From Fredricksoniimonas sp964643325 (GTDB lineage: Bacteria; Omnitrophota; Gorgyraeia; Zapsychrales; Fredricksoniimonadaceae), in NCBI GenBank assembly GCA_964643325.1, contig CAZXSE010000007.1:1-64000 (forward strand): 64,000 bases of DNA, written 5' to 3'. Positions 40,816-48,976 of the stretch are shown piece after piece. The notes under the pieces were generated by a model. It ran no database searches and had not been told where the DNA came from. It saw only the letters and a list, made by a program, of their open reading frames with translations. How positions within the stretch are numbered: the first letter of the stretch is position 1; the number at the start of each line of letters is the position of its first letter. The translations under genes were made by a program, and so were the position numbers.

Positions 40816-42246
40816 TTAAGCGTGTCCCTTTTTCCCGGGCAATATACCTTCCGGCGCCTGTCCTGTCCAGCAATACAGGCAAAGTTTTTCCTTCGGCAAT
40901 CCGATCGCGGCGATCATGTCCTCGATCGTCTGGTACCGCAGGGTCGTTACGTCCATATCCTTCTGGATCCACGCGATCATCTTTTTATATTTCGGTGAAG
41001 AGCTGTCCAGATACGCGCTGATATCCTCAATGTCTTTGCCCTCGATCTCGCGGATCGCCTTGCGGGCGATGAGCTCTCCGGTAGTTCGCGTTGACAGGCA
41101 AAAGCGGCACGGGAACAACAGCGGCGGGCACGCCGGGCGGACATGCACCTCTTTGGCGCCCGCATCCCACAACTTCTTGACCGTAAAATTCTTCAACTGC
41201 GTGCCGCGCACGATGGAATCATCGCACACCACGATCCGCTGCCCCTTGATGATATCCTTATTGGGCACCAGTTTCATGGTCGCGATCAGGTTCCGCTTGG
41301 TCTGGTCAGGCGGCGTATAGCTGCGGCCGTAACCCGGCGTGTACTTGATCAGCGGCCTGCGGTGCGGCAGTTTCGCCTCCATGCCGTAACCGATCGCGTG
41401 CGATGTCCCCGAATCCGGAACGCCCGCGACATAATCCGCCTTGATGTCCTTATCCTTGCGGGCCAGCGCCTGGCCGCAGCGTTCGCGCGTCATCTCAACA
41501 TTGATGCCTTCATAATCCGACGACGGGAACCCCGTGTAGATCCACAGGAACGAACAGACCTGCATCACATCCTTCCCGGGATCCTTGACCACCGGGCCGT
41601 CCTCGTTAATAAGAATGATCTCGCCGGGCTTAAGGAATCTCTCGACCGTGAACCCCAAATTGGGCAAAGGACTGCTTTCCGTGGCCACCGCGTAAGCGTC
41701 TTTCTTGCGGCCCAGAACGAGCGGCGTATATCCGAAGCGGTCGCGCGCGGCATAAACGCCGTCTTTGGTCAGGACCAGCACCGAGCAGGACCCTTCGATG
41801 GCCGCGAACATCTTTTGTATGCCATCGACGACATTCTTCCCGTGGCTGATCAACCGGCCCACCAGCTCGATCTGGTTCACGCCGTCGCGGCACAGTTCCG
41901 TGAAACAATCGCCCTCGCTGAACATCCGCTCAACAAGCTGCTGTTTGTTATCGATCAATCCGGCCATGACCAGGCAGAAAGGCCCGAACGCGCAATCCAC
42001 ATAGATCGGTTGTTCGTCGCTGTCGCTGATAACGCCGATGCCCTTATTGCCCTTCATCTGCCGGTAATCGTCGAAGAACTTTGATTTGAACTGACTCTGG
42101 GCAATGCTGTGGATCTGCCGGCTGAACGAATCCCCGAAGACCGCCATCCCGCCGTACTCCGTCCCCAGATGCGAATGATAATCCACTCCATAAAAAAGCG
42201 TTGATACGCAATCGCCCCGGGACACTGTTCCAAATAAACCGCTCAT
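40816..42246 (-). CDS. purF: PurF-like amidophosphoribosyltransferase without the N-terminal catalytic Cys
   Basis: The 476-residue protein has the PRTase domain with the PRPP loop IVVCDDSIVRGTQL and a glutaminase-like N-terminal half (GVDYHSHLGTEYGGMAVFG; YAARDRFGYTPLVLG). But the protein starts MSGLFGTV, so after Met removal the first residue is Ser, not the Cys nucleophile of class II amidotransferases. Cysteines at the end (LFPCRFCLSTRTTGE; LCLYCWTGQ) resemble [4Fe-4S] ligands of Bacillus-type PurF. It should transfer ammonia or hydrolyse glutamine by another means in the first step of purine synthesis. AGGAG precedes the ATG. It is 15 bases after carB. Confidence 0.85.
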   Translation of the reverse strand: MSGLFGTVSRGDCVSTLFYGVDYHSHLGTEYGGMAVFGDSFSRQIHSIAQSQFKSKFFDDYRQMKGNKGIGVISDSDEQPIYVDCAFGPFCLVMAGLIDNKQQLVERMFSEGDCFTELCRDGVNQIELVGRLISHGKNVVDGIQKMFAAIEGSCSVLVLTKDGVYAARDRFGYTPLVLGRKKDAYAVATESSPLPNLGFTVERFLKPGEIILINEDGPVVKDPGKDVMQVCSFLWIYTGFPSSDYEGINVEMTRERCGQALARKDKDIKADYVAGVPDSGTSHAIGYGMEAKLPHRRPLIKYTPGYGRSYTPPDQTKRNLIATMKLVPNKDIIKGQRIVVCDDSIVRGTQLKNFTVKKLWDAGAKEVHVRPACPPLLFPCRFCLSTRTTGELIARKAIREIEGKDIEDISAYLDSSSPKYKKMIAWIQKDMDVTTLRYQTIEDMIAAIGLPKEKLCLYCWTGQAPEGILPGKKGHA

Positions 42247-42261
42247 GAGCTCTCCTGCCTG

Positions 42262-45200
42262 TTATGACAATGTTATGCTCTGATGATATTCCTGCAGCGC
42301 CTTGACCGCGCACGCGCCCTTTTTCATGGCCGCAATACCTTCGACGGTCGCCAGCGCGGCCGCCATGGAGGTCACATAAGGGACCTTCTTCTGGATCGCC
42401 AGCATGCGGATATAACTATCGTCATGCTGGCCGGCCTTCCCGACGGGCGTGTTGATGATCAGGTGCAACTCCTTGTTCTTGATCGCGTCCTCCAGGTTCG
42501 GGCGGGCCTCGTAGAGTTTCCTGCTGAGCGCGCAGGCCACTTTTTTCTCCTGCAGGAACCGGGCCGTGCCTTCGGTCGCGTGCAGCGCAAAGCCCAGTTC
42601 AGCCAGTTTTTTGGCAAGGGGCAAGAGCGCTGCCTTGTCATGGTCCGCCACGGTCAAAAGGACATTCCCCTCGAGCGGAAGCTTCGCGCCCGCCGCCTCC
42701 TGCGACTTATAGAACGCCAGGCCAAAAGTATCCGCCAGGCCCATGACCTCGCCGGTGGCGCGCATCTCAGGGCCCAGCAGCGGATCAACCTCAGGGAACA
42801 TATTGAACGGGAACACCGCTTCCTTGACGCCGAAATAACCGAATTTCCGGACCTTTGCAAGTTCCGGAAAATCGCCCAATTTCTTGCCCAGCATGAGCTC
42901 AGTGGCAATGCGCGCCAGCGACACATTCACCACTTTCGCCACGATCGGCACGGTGCGCGACGCGCGCGGGTTAGCCTCCAGGATATAGACCTTATCCTGG
43001 CAGATCGCGAACTGGATATTGATAAGCCCCACGACCCCGAGCTCGGCAGCGATCGCCGTGGTGTATGCCGTGATGGTCTTTAAATGCTCGGGTTTGATGG
43101 TTCTCGACGGAATGGAGCACGCGGAATCTCCGGAATGAACGCCCGCCAGCTCGATATGTTCCATGATCGACGCCACGAACGTATCTTTCCCGTCGCATAA
43201 AGCATCGACCTCGGTCTCGGTCGCGTTATCCAGGAACCGGTCAATGAGCATCGGATGCTCGGGGCTGACCTTGATGGCCTCGAGCGCGTAACGCTTGAGG
43301 GAAACATCATCATAAATGATCTCCATGCCGCGGCCGCCCAGCACATACGACGGACGGACCATGAGAGGATACCCGATCGAACCGGCGATCGCCTGCGCCT
43401 CTTCCCACGCGCGCGCCGTCCCGCTTTCCGGCTGAGGGATCCCCAGCTTGATCATCTTCTCGCGGAACCGTTCGCGGTCTTCCGCGAAATGGATGCTCTC
43501 CGGCGTCGTGCCAATGACCTTGACGCCGTTATCTTTCAATTCCTGCGCGATGTTGAGCGGCGTCTGGCCGCCGAATTGCACGATCACGCCCTCGGGCTTC
43601 TCCTTCTCGTAGATCGCCAGCACATCCTCGACCGTCAGCGGCTCGAAATACAATTTGTTGGACGTGTCATAATCCGTTGACACGGTCTCGGGATTGCAAT
43701 TGATCATGATCGAATCATACCCGGCGTCGCGCAGGGCAAAGGCCGCGTGCACGCAGGTGTAATCAAATTCAATGCCCTGGCCGATACGGTTGGGCCCGCC
43801 GCCAAGGATCATGATCTTCCTGTTCGCGGACACCGACACCTCGTCCTTGCCTTTGCTGTAAGTCGAATAGTAGTACGCCGCATTCTTGACCCCGCTGACC
43901 GGCACGGCCTCGAAACGGCTGTTACCGATCACTGCCTTGCGGCGCTCGCGCAGGTCCTTCTCGCTGACTTTCAAAAGCCCGGCGAGATACCTGTCGGAGA
44001 AACCCCACTCCTTGGCCTGCTTCAGCTGTGCGTCCGTCAAAGCCTGCCAGCCCTGCTTGATGATGACTTCTTCAAGATCGACCAGCTCCTTCATCTCATT
44101 GATGAACCAGCGGCCGATATGCGTCATGGCAAAAAGCTCATCCACGCTCATGCCCTGCCGCAGGGCCTCGTACATGAGGAATATCCGTTCACTCGTCGGA
44201 GAAACCAGCCGCTTCTTGATCTCATCCAGGGATAACAACTTAAAATCCTTTGCGCCGCCCAGGCCGTAACGGCTGATCTCCAGCGAACGGATGGCCTTCT
44301 GGAACGCCTCTTTAAAAGTCTTGCCGATGCTCATGACCTCGCCAACAGCCTTCATCTGCGTTCCCAGGATATCTTTGGCTTGCGGGAACTTCTCGAACGC
44401 CCAGCGCGCGAACTTGACGACCACGTAATCGCCGCTCGGGGCATATTTTTCAAGCGTTCCGGCGCGCCAGTACGGGATCTCGTCCATCGTCAACCCCGCC
44501 GCCAATTTCGTCGAAATGCGCGCGATCGGGAACCCTGTAGCTTTAGACGCCAGCGCCGACGAGCGCGATGTGCGCGGATTGATCTCGATGATGACCACGC
44601 GGCCGGTCTTGGGATCATGCGCGAACTGCACATTGGTCCCGCCGATCACGCCGATCGCGTCGGCAATGCGGTAAGAATATTCCTGTAATTTTTGCTGCAG
44701 GGCAGGCGCCACGGTCAGCATCGGCGCCACACAAAAACTGTCGCCGGTATGCACGCCCATGGGATCCACATTCTCGATGAAACACACCGTGATCTTCTGG
44801 CCTTTGGCGTCGCGCACGACCTCGAGCTCCAGCTCTTCCCAGCCCAGCACCGATTCCTCGACCAGGACCTGATGCACGATGCTGGCCGCGAGCCCGCGGG
44901 TAACGATCGTGCGAAGTTCCTCGACATTATAAGCGATCCCGCCGCCTGTCCCGCCCATCGTGTACGCCGGGCGAAGAACGACCGGATAATGGAGCTTCTC
45001 CGCGATCTTTTCCGCTTCCTCGACGGAATAGCACGGCTCTGATAACGGCAGGTCGATGCCGATCTTTTTCATGGTCTCCTTGAAAATGATACGGTCCTCG
45101 CCGCGCTCGATCGCATCCATGTTAACGCCGATGACCTGCACATTGTACTTGGCCAGGATCCCCGCCTTGTACAGCCCGGTCGAAAGATTGAGCCCCGTCT

Positions 45201-45477
45201 GCCCGCCCAGATTCGGCAACAACGCGTCCGGCCGCTCCTTGGCGATGATGCGCTCCAGGAACTCGATGGTCAGCGGTTCGATATAAGTCCTGTCCGCCAT
45301 GCCAGGATCGGTCATGATCGTCGCGGGATTGGAATTGACCAGGACGATCTCGTAACCTTCTTCCCGAAGGGCCTTGCACGCCTGGGTGCCGGAATAATCG
45401 AATTCGCACGCCTGGCCAATGATGATCGGGCCGGAACCAATGATCAGGATCTTTTTAATATCGTTGCGTCTGGGCAT
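42262..45477 (-). CDS. carB: Carbamoyl-phosphate synthase, large subunit
   Basis: The 1071-residue protein has the full two-half layout: IGSGPIIIGQACEFDYSGTQ (first carboxyphosphate half), VVLRPAYTMGGTGGGIAYN and LEVVRDAKGQ, then GGGPNRIGQGIEFDYTC and VVQFGGQTPLNIAQ-like second half, and a C-terminal MGS-like regulatory domain (HATEGTARFLQEKKV ... LIINTPVGKAGQHDDSYIRM). It makes carbamoyl phosphate for pyrimidine and arginine synthesis and could also feed the carbamoyltransferase at 8467-10296. No carA in the window. AAAGGAG lies upstream of the ATG. Confidence 0.98.
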   Translation of the reverse strand: MPRRNDIKKILIIGSGPIIIGQACEFDYSGTQACKALREEGYEIVLVNSNPATIMTDPGMADRTYIEPLTIEFLERIIAKERPDALLPNLGGQTGLNLSTGLYKAGILAKYNVQVIGVNMDAIERGEDRIIFKETMKKIGIDLPLSEPCYSVEEAEKIAEKLHYPVVLRPAYTMGGTGGGIAYNVEELRTIVTRGLAASIVHQVLVEESVLGWEELELEVVRDAKGQKITVCFIENVDPMGVHTGDSFCVAPMLTVAPALQQKLQEYSYRIADAIGVIGGTNVQFAHDPKTGRVVIIEINPRTSRSSALASKATGFPIARISTKLAAGLTMDEIPYWRAGTLEKYAPSGDYVVVKFARWAFEKFPQAKDILGTQMKAVGEVMSIGKTFKEAFQKAIRSLEISRYGLGGAKDFKLLSLDEIKKRLVSPTSERIFLMYEALRQGMSVDELFAMTHIGRWFINEMKELVDLEEVIIKQGWQALTDAQLKQAKEWGFSDRYLAGLLKVSEKDLRERRKAVIGNSRFEAVPVSGVKNAAYYYSTYSKGKDEVSVSANRKIMILGGGPNRIGQGIEFDYTCVHAAFALRDAGYDSIMINCNPETVSTDYDTSNKLYFEPLTVEDVLAIYEKEKPEGVIVQFGGQTPLNIAQELKDNGVKVIGTTPESIHFAEDRERFREKMIKLGIPQPESGTARAWEEAQAIAGSIGYPLMVRPSYVLGGRGMEIIYDDVSLKRYALEAIKVSPEHPMLIDRFLDNATETEVDALCDGKDTFVASIMEHIELAGVHSGDSACSIPSRTIKPEHLKTITAYTTAIAAELGVVGLINIQFAICQDKVYILEANPRASRTVPIVAKVVNVSLARIATELMLGKKLGDFPELAKVRKFGYFGVKEAVFPFNMFPEVDPLLGPEMRATGEVMGLADTFGLAFYKSQEAAGAKLPLEGNVLLTVADHDKAALLPLAKKLAELGFALHATEGTARFLQEKKVACALSRKLYEARPNLEDAIKNKELHLIINTPVGKAGQHDDSYIRMLAIQKKVPYVTSMAAALATVEGIAAMKKGACAVKALQEYHQSITLS

Positions 45478-45501
45478 AACAGAAATTCTCCTTTGGCGGT
45501 A

Positions 45502-47022
45502 TTACGCCACATCATGCAATGTTGTTGTCGAGAAATGCGGGTCTGTTGTCAGATTGATCCCCAGCCGCCTTAACCCCGCGTCGTCGCCGGGCGTGGGGAT
45601 ATGGGTCATGTGGACCTCACAGCCTTTAAGCTCAACGATCTTCTCCAAGGCCAGTTTTGAAACAGGGTTCGTGGCCGCGCTGATGCTCAAGCTGATCATC
45701 GCCTCATCCAGGTCAAGGCTCACGGACTTGGCCTTGAGGATGTCTTTCTTGAGGCTCGCGATCGCCTTGATAATGTCCTCGGATAAGAGCGGGATCTTCG
45801 CCGGGATCTCGGCCAGGTGGCGCACGGCATTGAGAATAAGGCTCGAGGCCGCATGCATCATGGGCGTATTGTTGCCCGTGATGATCGTCCCGTCGGAGAG
45901 TTCAATGGCGGCGCCGCAATAAACACCCTCGTTACCCGCGCCCTTGGTCTGCGCCGTCTCAGCGGATTTGCGCGCGGCAGCCACGACCTTGCGGTCAAGT
46001 TCCTTGACGCCGGCCTCCTCCATCAGCAGCTCAACCCGCTGAACCGCCTCTTTATCGACCAGCCCCATGGCATACTCATACTTGTAACGGAACAATCTGC
46101 GAACGATCTCCTGCTTCGCTGCATCCTGGACGATCGCGTCGTTGGCGATGCCGAAGCCCGCGCAATTGACCCCCATGTCCGTCGGAGAATAATAAAGCGT
46201 CTTGCCGCCCGTTATCTTGTGCAGGATCCGTTTCAGGACCGGGAAGACCTCGATATCGCGGTTATAATTGATCGCCAGTTTCTTGTACTTCTCGATATGG
46301 AACGGATCGATCATGTTGTAATCTTTGATATCCGCGGTCGCCGCCTCATACGCCACATTCACCGGATGCTTGAGCGGGATGTTCCATATCGGGAATGTTT
46401 CAAACTTCGCGTAACCGGCCTTGAGGCCCTTCTTATGCTCGTGATAAAGCTGGGAAAGGCAGGTCGCAAGCTTGCCGCTGCCGGGCCCCGGACCCGTCAC
46501 AATAACGATGCGGTTCTTGGTCTCGATATACTCGTTGGCCCCGTAACCCTGGTCGCTGACGATCAGGTCCACATCCGTCGGATAACCGCGCGTGAAAGGA
46601 TGCGTGTAAACCTTCACTCCGCCGCGCTCAAGCTTCTTCTTGAAAATGACCGCGGAGGGCTGGTTCTGGAAACGCGTGATGACCACGGCGCAGATCGTGA
46701 TGCCCCAATCTTTGAGATCGTCGATCAGCTTCATGGCATCCGCGTCGTAGGTAATGCCGAAATCCGCACGGATCTTGCGGCGCTCGATATCGCCCGCGTA
46801 AATACACAGGATGATATCCGCCTCGTCCTTGAGTTTTTTGAGCAGACGCATCTTGACATTAGGGTCGAACCCCGGCAGGACGCGCGAAGCGTGCATGTCA
46901 TAGAGAAGCTTGCCGCCGAACTCCAGATAAAGCTTATTGTCGAATTTTTTGACGCGCTTGCGGATCGCGGCCGCCTGCTCTTTCAGATACTTCTCATTAT
47001 CGAAACCGATGGGATTTGCCAT
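45502..47022 (-). CDS. DUF1846 domain protein
   Basis: The 506-residue protein is typical DUF1846: GFDNEKYLKEQAAAIRKRV, KLYLEFGGKLLYDMHASRVL, VIVTGPGPGSGKLATCLSQL, NVAYEAATADIKDYNMIDPF and YYSPTDMGVNCAGFG are all present. The fold is P-loop/Rossmann-like; function unknown, with a nucleotide-related role suspected. It is followed after 24 bases by carB. Its ATG lies 13 bases after a hairpin-T7 element, so expression may be controlled by transcription termination. Confidence 0.92.
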   Translation of the reverse strand: MANPIGFDNEKYLKEQAAAIRKRVKKFDNKLYLEFGGKLLYDMHASRVLPGFDPNVKMRLLKKLKDEADIILCIYAGDIERRKIRADFGITYDADAMKLIDDLKDWGITICAVVITRFQNQPSAVIFKKKLERGGVKVYTHPFTRGYPTDVDLIVSDQGYGANEYIETKNRIVIVTGPGPGSGKLATCLSQLYHEHKKGLKAGYAKFETFPIWNIPLKHPVNVAYEAATADIKDYNMIDPFHIEKYKKLAINYNRDIEVFPVLKRILHKITGGKTLYYSPTDMGVNCAGFGIANDAIVQDAAKQEIVRRLFRYKYEYAMGLVDKEAVQRVELLMEEAGVKELDRKVVAAARKSAETAQTKGAGNEGVYCGAAIELSDGTIITGNNTPMMHAASSLILNAVRHLAEIPAKIPLLSEDIIKAIASLKKDILKAKSVSLDLDEAMISLSISAATNPVSKLALEKIVELKGCEVHMTHIPTPGDDAGLRRLGINLTTDPHFSTTTLHDVA

Positions 47023-47035
47023 AAGGTCCTTTCAC

Positions 47036-47067
47036 AAAAAAAGAGACAACCTTTGGAAGGTTGCCTC
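47036..47067 (-). terminator. Terminator-like hairpin in the leader of the DUF1846 gene
   Basis: GAGACAACCTT (47043-47053) pairs with AAGGTTGCCTC (47057-47067), loop TGG, and seven T follow on the minus strand (47042-47036), 13 bases before the start codon. It looks like a complete intrinsic terminator, so it either stops an upstream minus-strand transcript or acts as an attenuator. Confidence 0.75.
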
Positions 47068-47230
47068 ATTTTAACTGGTACATTTTATCCTGTGACATAT
47101 GGAGGGGTATTCTAGAACAATGTCCTGAAATTATCAATTTAAATCAAATTAGTATGAATTAAATAGAGTCCTTGCGTGTATACTGGACAGGCGAAATAGA
47201 AAATAGTTCTTATTAATGCAGGAGGGAATT

Positions 47231-47290
47231 ATGGGTGACAAGAATCCGAAGAACAAGATCAAGAAGGCCAAAGCAGGAAAAAAGAAGTAA
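47231..47290 (+). CDS. 19-residue Lys-rich micropeptide
   Basis: The ATG at 47231 follows GGAGGG at ideal spacing and encodes MGDKNPKNKIKKAKAGKKK, ending at 47290. Ten lysines of 19 residues imply nucleic-acid or ribosome association. MGDKxPKxK-type short peptides occur in many bacteria. A strong terminator at 47321-47365 completes a one-gene unit, supporting transcription; a small RNA with this peptide is also possible. It is too short for standard gene finders. Confidence 0.65.
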   Translation: MGDKNPKNKIKKAKAGKKK

Positions 47291-47320
47291 GAACTGCTTT
47301 AAAAGTCTTTGTTACGCAGC

Positions 47321-47365
47321 CCAGGGGCAAGCCGTTCTCATCAGGCTTGTCCCTGGTCTATTTTG
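47321..47365 (+). terminator. Rho-independent terminator after the micropeptide gene
   Basis: CCAGGGGCAAGCC (47321-47333) pairs with GGCTTGTCCCTGG (47344-47356), one G-T pair, followed by TCTATTTTG. Confidence 0.82.
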
Positions 47366-47381
47366 CCGACCAACTCTATCG

Positions 47382-47421
47382 CCCCTCCCCCTACCCCCTC
47401 CCACGCTACGCGGGGAGGGGG
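47382..47421. repeat. Intergenic palindrome family A, copy 2
   Basis: This is almost identical to the element at 36187-36228. It lies between the micropeptide terminator and the 3' end of the 76-residue gene. Confidence 0.88.
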
Positions 47422-47433
47422 CATTTGGCATCT

Positions 47434-47664
47434 TCACTTCCTGATCAGTTCTTCCACCAGCGTCAGTCGCGGCATGATGGGCAGCTTCTTCCCTGCAGGC
47501 AGAAAAAGTTCAACCTCTCCCTCTCTCTTTAACATCTCAAACGCCTCACTGACGCGATCATCCTCCAAAAGCGAAATAACCCGTCTTTTAACCTCTTTAT
47601 CCTTAAGTTTAACGACGACCTTGGCGTTCCCGTTCTGTGCGTTCAATATCAACAACGCTTTCAT
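47434..47664 (-). CDS. Small conserved-looking protein of unknown function
   Basis: The 76-residue protein starts MKALLILNAQNGNAKVVVKL and ends IMPRLTLVEELIRK, with Lys/Glu-rich helical middle. AAGGAGG precedes the ATG. No family is recognised. It diverges from the LexA-like gene; both may share the regulatory region 47665-47904. Confidence 0.6.
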   Translation of the reverse strand: MKALLILNAQNGNAKVVVKLKDKEVKRRVISLLEDDRVSEAFEMLKREGEVELFLPAGKKLPIMPRLTLVEELIRK

Positions 47665-47821
47665 AAAGACCTCCTTATAATGAAGTAGTTCGGTTCACCC
47701 TGAAGACACACAATATCCCTTGGAGACCCGGAATGATCCCGGGTTCTGAACAAAGTCAGGACTTTATCCTAACAGCTTTGATCTAAAAGTCCTTACTTGG
47801 CAATATTTCTGGTACATACCA

Positions 47822-47850
47822 AATATGAACTATATTGCTTCACTTGTCAA
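47822..47850 (-). promoter_or_regulatory. Putative promoter for the 76-residue gene
   Basis: On the minus strand TTGACA (47850-47845) and CATATT (47827-47822) are 17 bases apart. The leader is about 150 bases and carries an ACCCGG/CCGGGT hairpin near 47730-47750. Confidence 0.5.
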
Positions 47851-47867
47851 GTCGATGGAAAATATAG

Positions 47868-47895
47868 TTGCATTAAAGCGCTTTAGTGTTATACT
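47868..47895 (+). promoter_or_regulatory. LexA-like gene promoter with internal palindrome
   Basis: TTGCAT (47868-47873) and TATACT (47890-47895) are 16 bases apart; the perfect palindrome TAAAGCGCTTTA (47874-47885) lies between. The ATG at 47905 is nine bases after the -10, so the mRNA starts at or next to it. Autorepression is likely. Confidence 0.7.
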
Positions 47896-47904
47896 AATAG
47901 TGTT

Positions 47905-48597
47905 ATGTTTAATAAAACGCTGACACAATACAGGGAGCGGGCGGGCATCAACAAGACCGATCTGGCGCACAAGGTCGATGTGTCACTCTCTTATATTGTC
48001 GGCCTTGAATCGGGCCGCCAGAAGCCCCCTACCCGCCAGTTGTGCGAAAAGCTGGCCCAGGCACTTTCTTTGAATGAACAGGAGCGCAACGAGCTTATCG
48101 AACTGGCGGTCATCAACCGCCTGCGCTCCACCGACCTTGCAACGATCGCCAACAAGTTTGCCAAAGACCAGCCCGTTACAGCCACGGCTATCGCGATCGA
48201 AAAACCACGCCAGGTCCCCATCCTGCCCTGGGAAGCCGCGAACAAGAGAATAACCGAAGACGATATCCCGGCCGGGCTCGCCACCGTTACTGCGGAAACA
48301 GAGCCCAGGGACGGCCTCTTCGCGCTCCGTGTCCGCGATGCCTCCATGGCGCCGGAATTCCAGATCGATGACATTGTCATCATTGATGCCTGCTCTGCCC
48401 CGAGCCACAATGACTTTGTGCTGGCCGCTGACAGCAAAGGGCATGCGCCATTATTGCGGCAGTTCAAGGACTACGGCGCGACAACAGTGCTGCATCCTCT
48501 GGCCAATGACGCGCAGGATATTGTGATGGAACAGGAAAAGAGATATTCTATCGTCGGAAGAGTTGTGGAACGGCTTTCGCGGGGGAAAAAGTATTAA
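47905..48597 (+). CDS. XRE-family repressor with S24/LexA-like C-terminal domain
   Basis: The 230-residue protein has an HTH (about residues 10-65: LTQYRERAGINKTDLAHKV ... YIVGLESGRQKPP) and a C-terminal S24 peptidase-like domain (about 110-225). The Ser is in DASMAPEFQIDD; the usual catalytic Lys position (within HAPLLRQF) is Arg. It may therefore act as a repressor that dimerises but does not self-cleave. A palindromic operator and near-leaderless start lie upstream. The downstream receiver gene overlaps by 35 bases. Confidence 0.85.
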   Translation: MFNKTLTQYRERAGINKTDLAHKVDVSLSYIVGLESGRQKPPTRQLCEKLAQALSLNEQERNELIELAVINRLRSTDLATIANKFAKDQPVTATAIAIEKPRQVPILPWEAANKRITEDDIPAGLATVTAETEPRDGLFALRVRDASMAPEFQIDDIVIIDACSAPSHNDFVLAADSKGHAPLLRQFKDYGATTVLHPLANDAQDIVMEQEKRYSIVGRVVERLSRGKKY

Positions 48598-48976
48598 CAC
48601 GCCGGATGAACCCAGAAAACAGGTCCTGTGCGTTGATGACGAACCGGACGTCACCTACCGGATCAAGCGCTTCGTGGAGCGCCACTACCCCATTGATGTC
48701 TGGACCGCGGGCAACGGCTACATGGCGCTGGGGATGCTTGCGCATCATTCTTTCGACGCAGTGCTTCTTGATATCAACATGCCGGGTATGGACGGCTTAA
48801 GCGTTGCCGCCGAGATCATCCGGCTTTATCCCAAAACGATCGTGGTCATCATCACGGCCAGCGCCGAGCTCGAGATCCTCTCGCGTGTCAAGGGCACGCG
48901 CTTCCTTGTCAAGCCCGTGGCTATGAACGATATCCAGACGCTCATCTACCAGCAGTTCGGCCTGATGGCCTCTTAA
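48563..48976 (+). CDS. Response regulator receiver protein
   Basis: The reading frame from a TTG at 48563 (137 residues) contains a receiver: VLCVDDEPDVTYRIKRFVE, AVLLDINMPGMDGLSVAAEI (phospho-Asp), VVIITAS and FLVKPVAMNDI (Lys). The translation start is uncertain because no standard ATG fits before VLCVDDEP; the first clear codons are TPDEPRKQ. It overlaps the end of the LexA-like gene and probably uses translational coupling or a non-ATG start. It ends 4 bases into the opposing SPFH gene. Confidence 0.8.
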   Translation: MWNGFRGGKSINTPDEPRKQVLCVDDEPDVTYRIKRFVERHYPIDVWTAGNGYMALGMLAHHSFDAVLLDINMPGMDGLSVAAEIIRLYPKTIVVIITASAELEILSRVKGTRFLVKPVAMNDIQTLIYQQFGLMAS

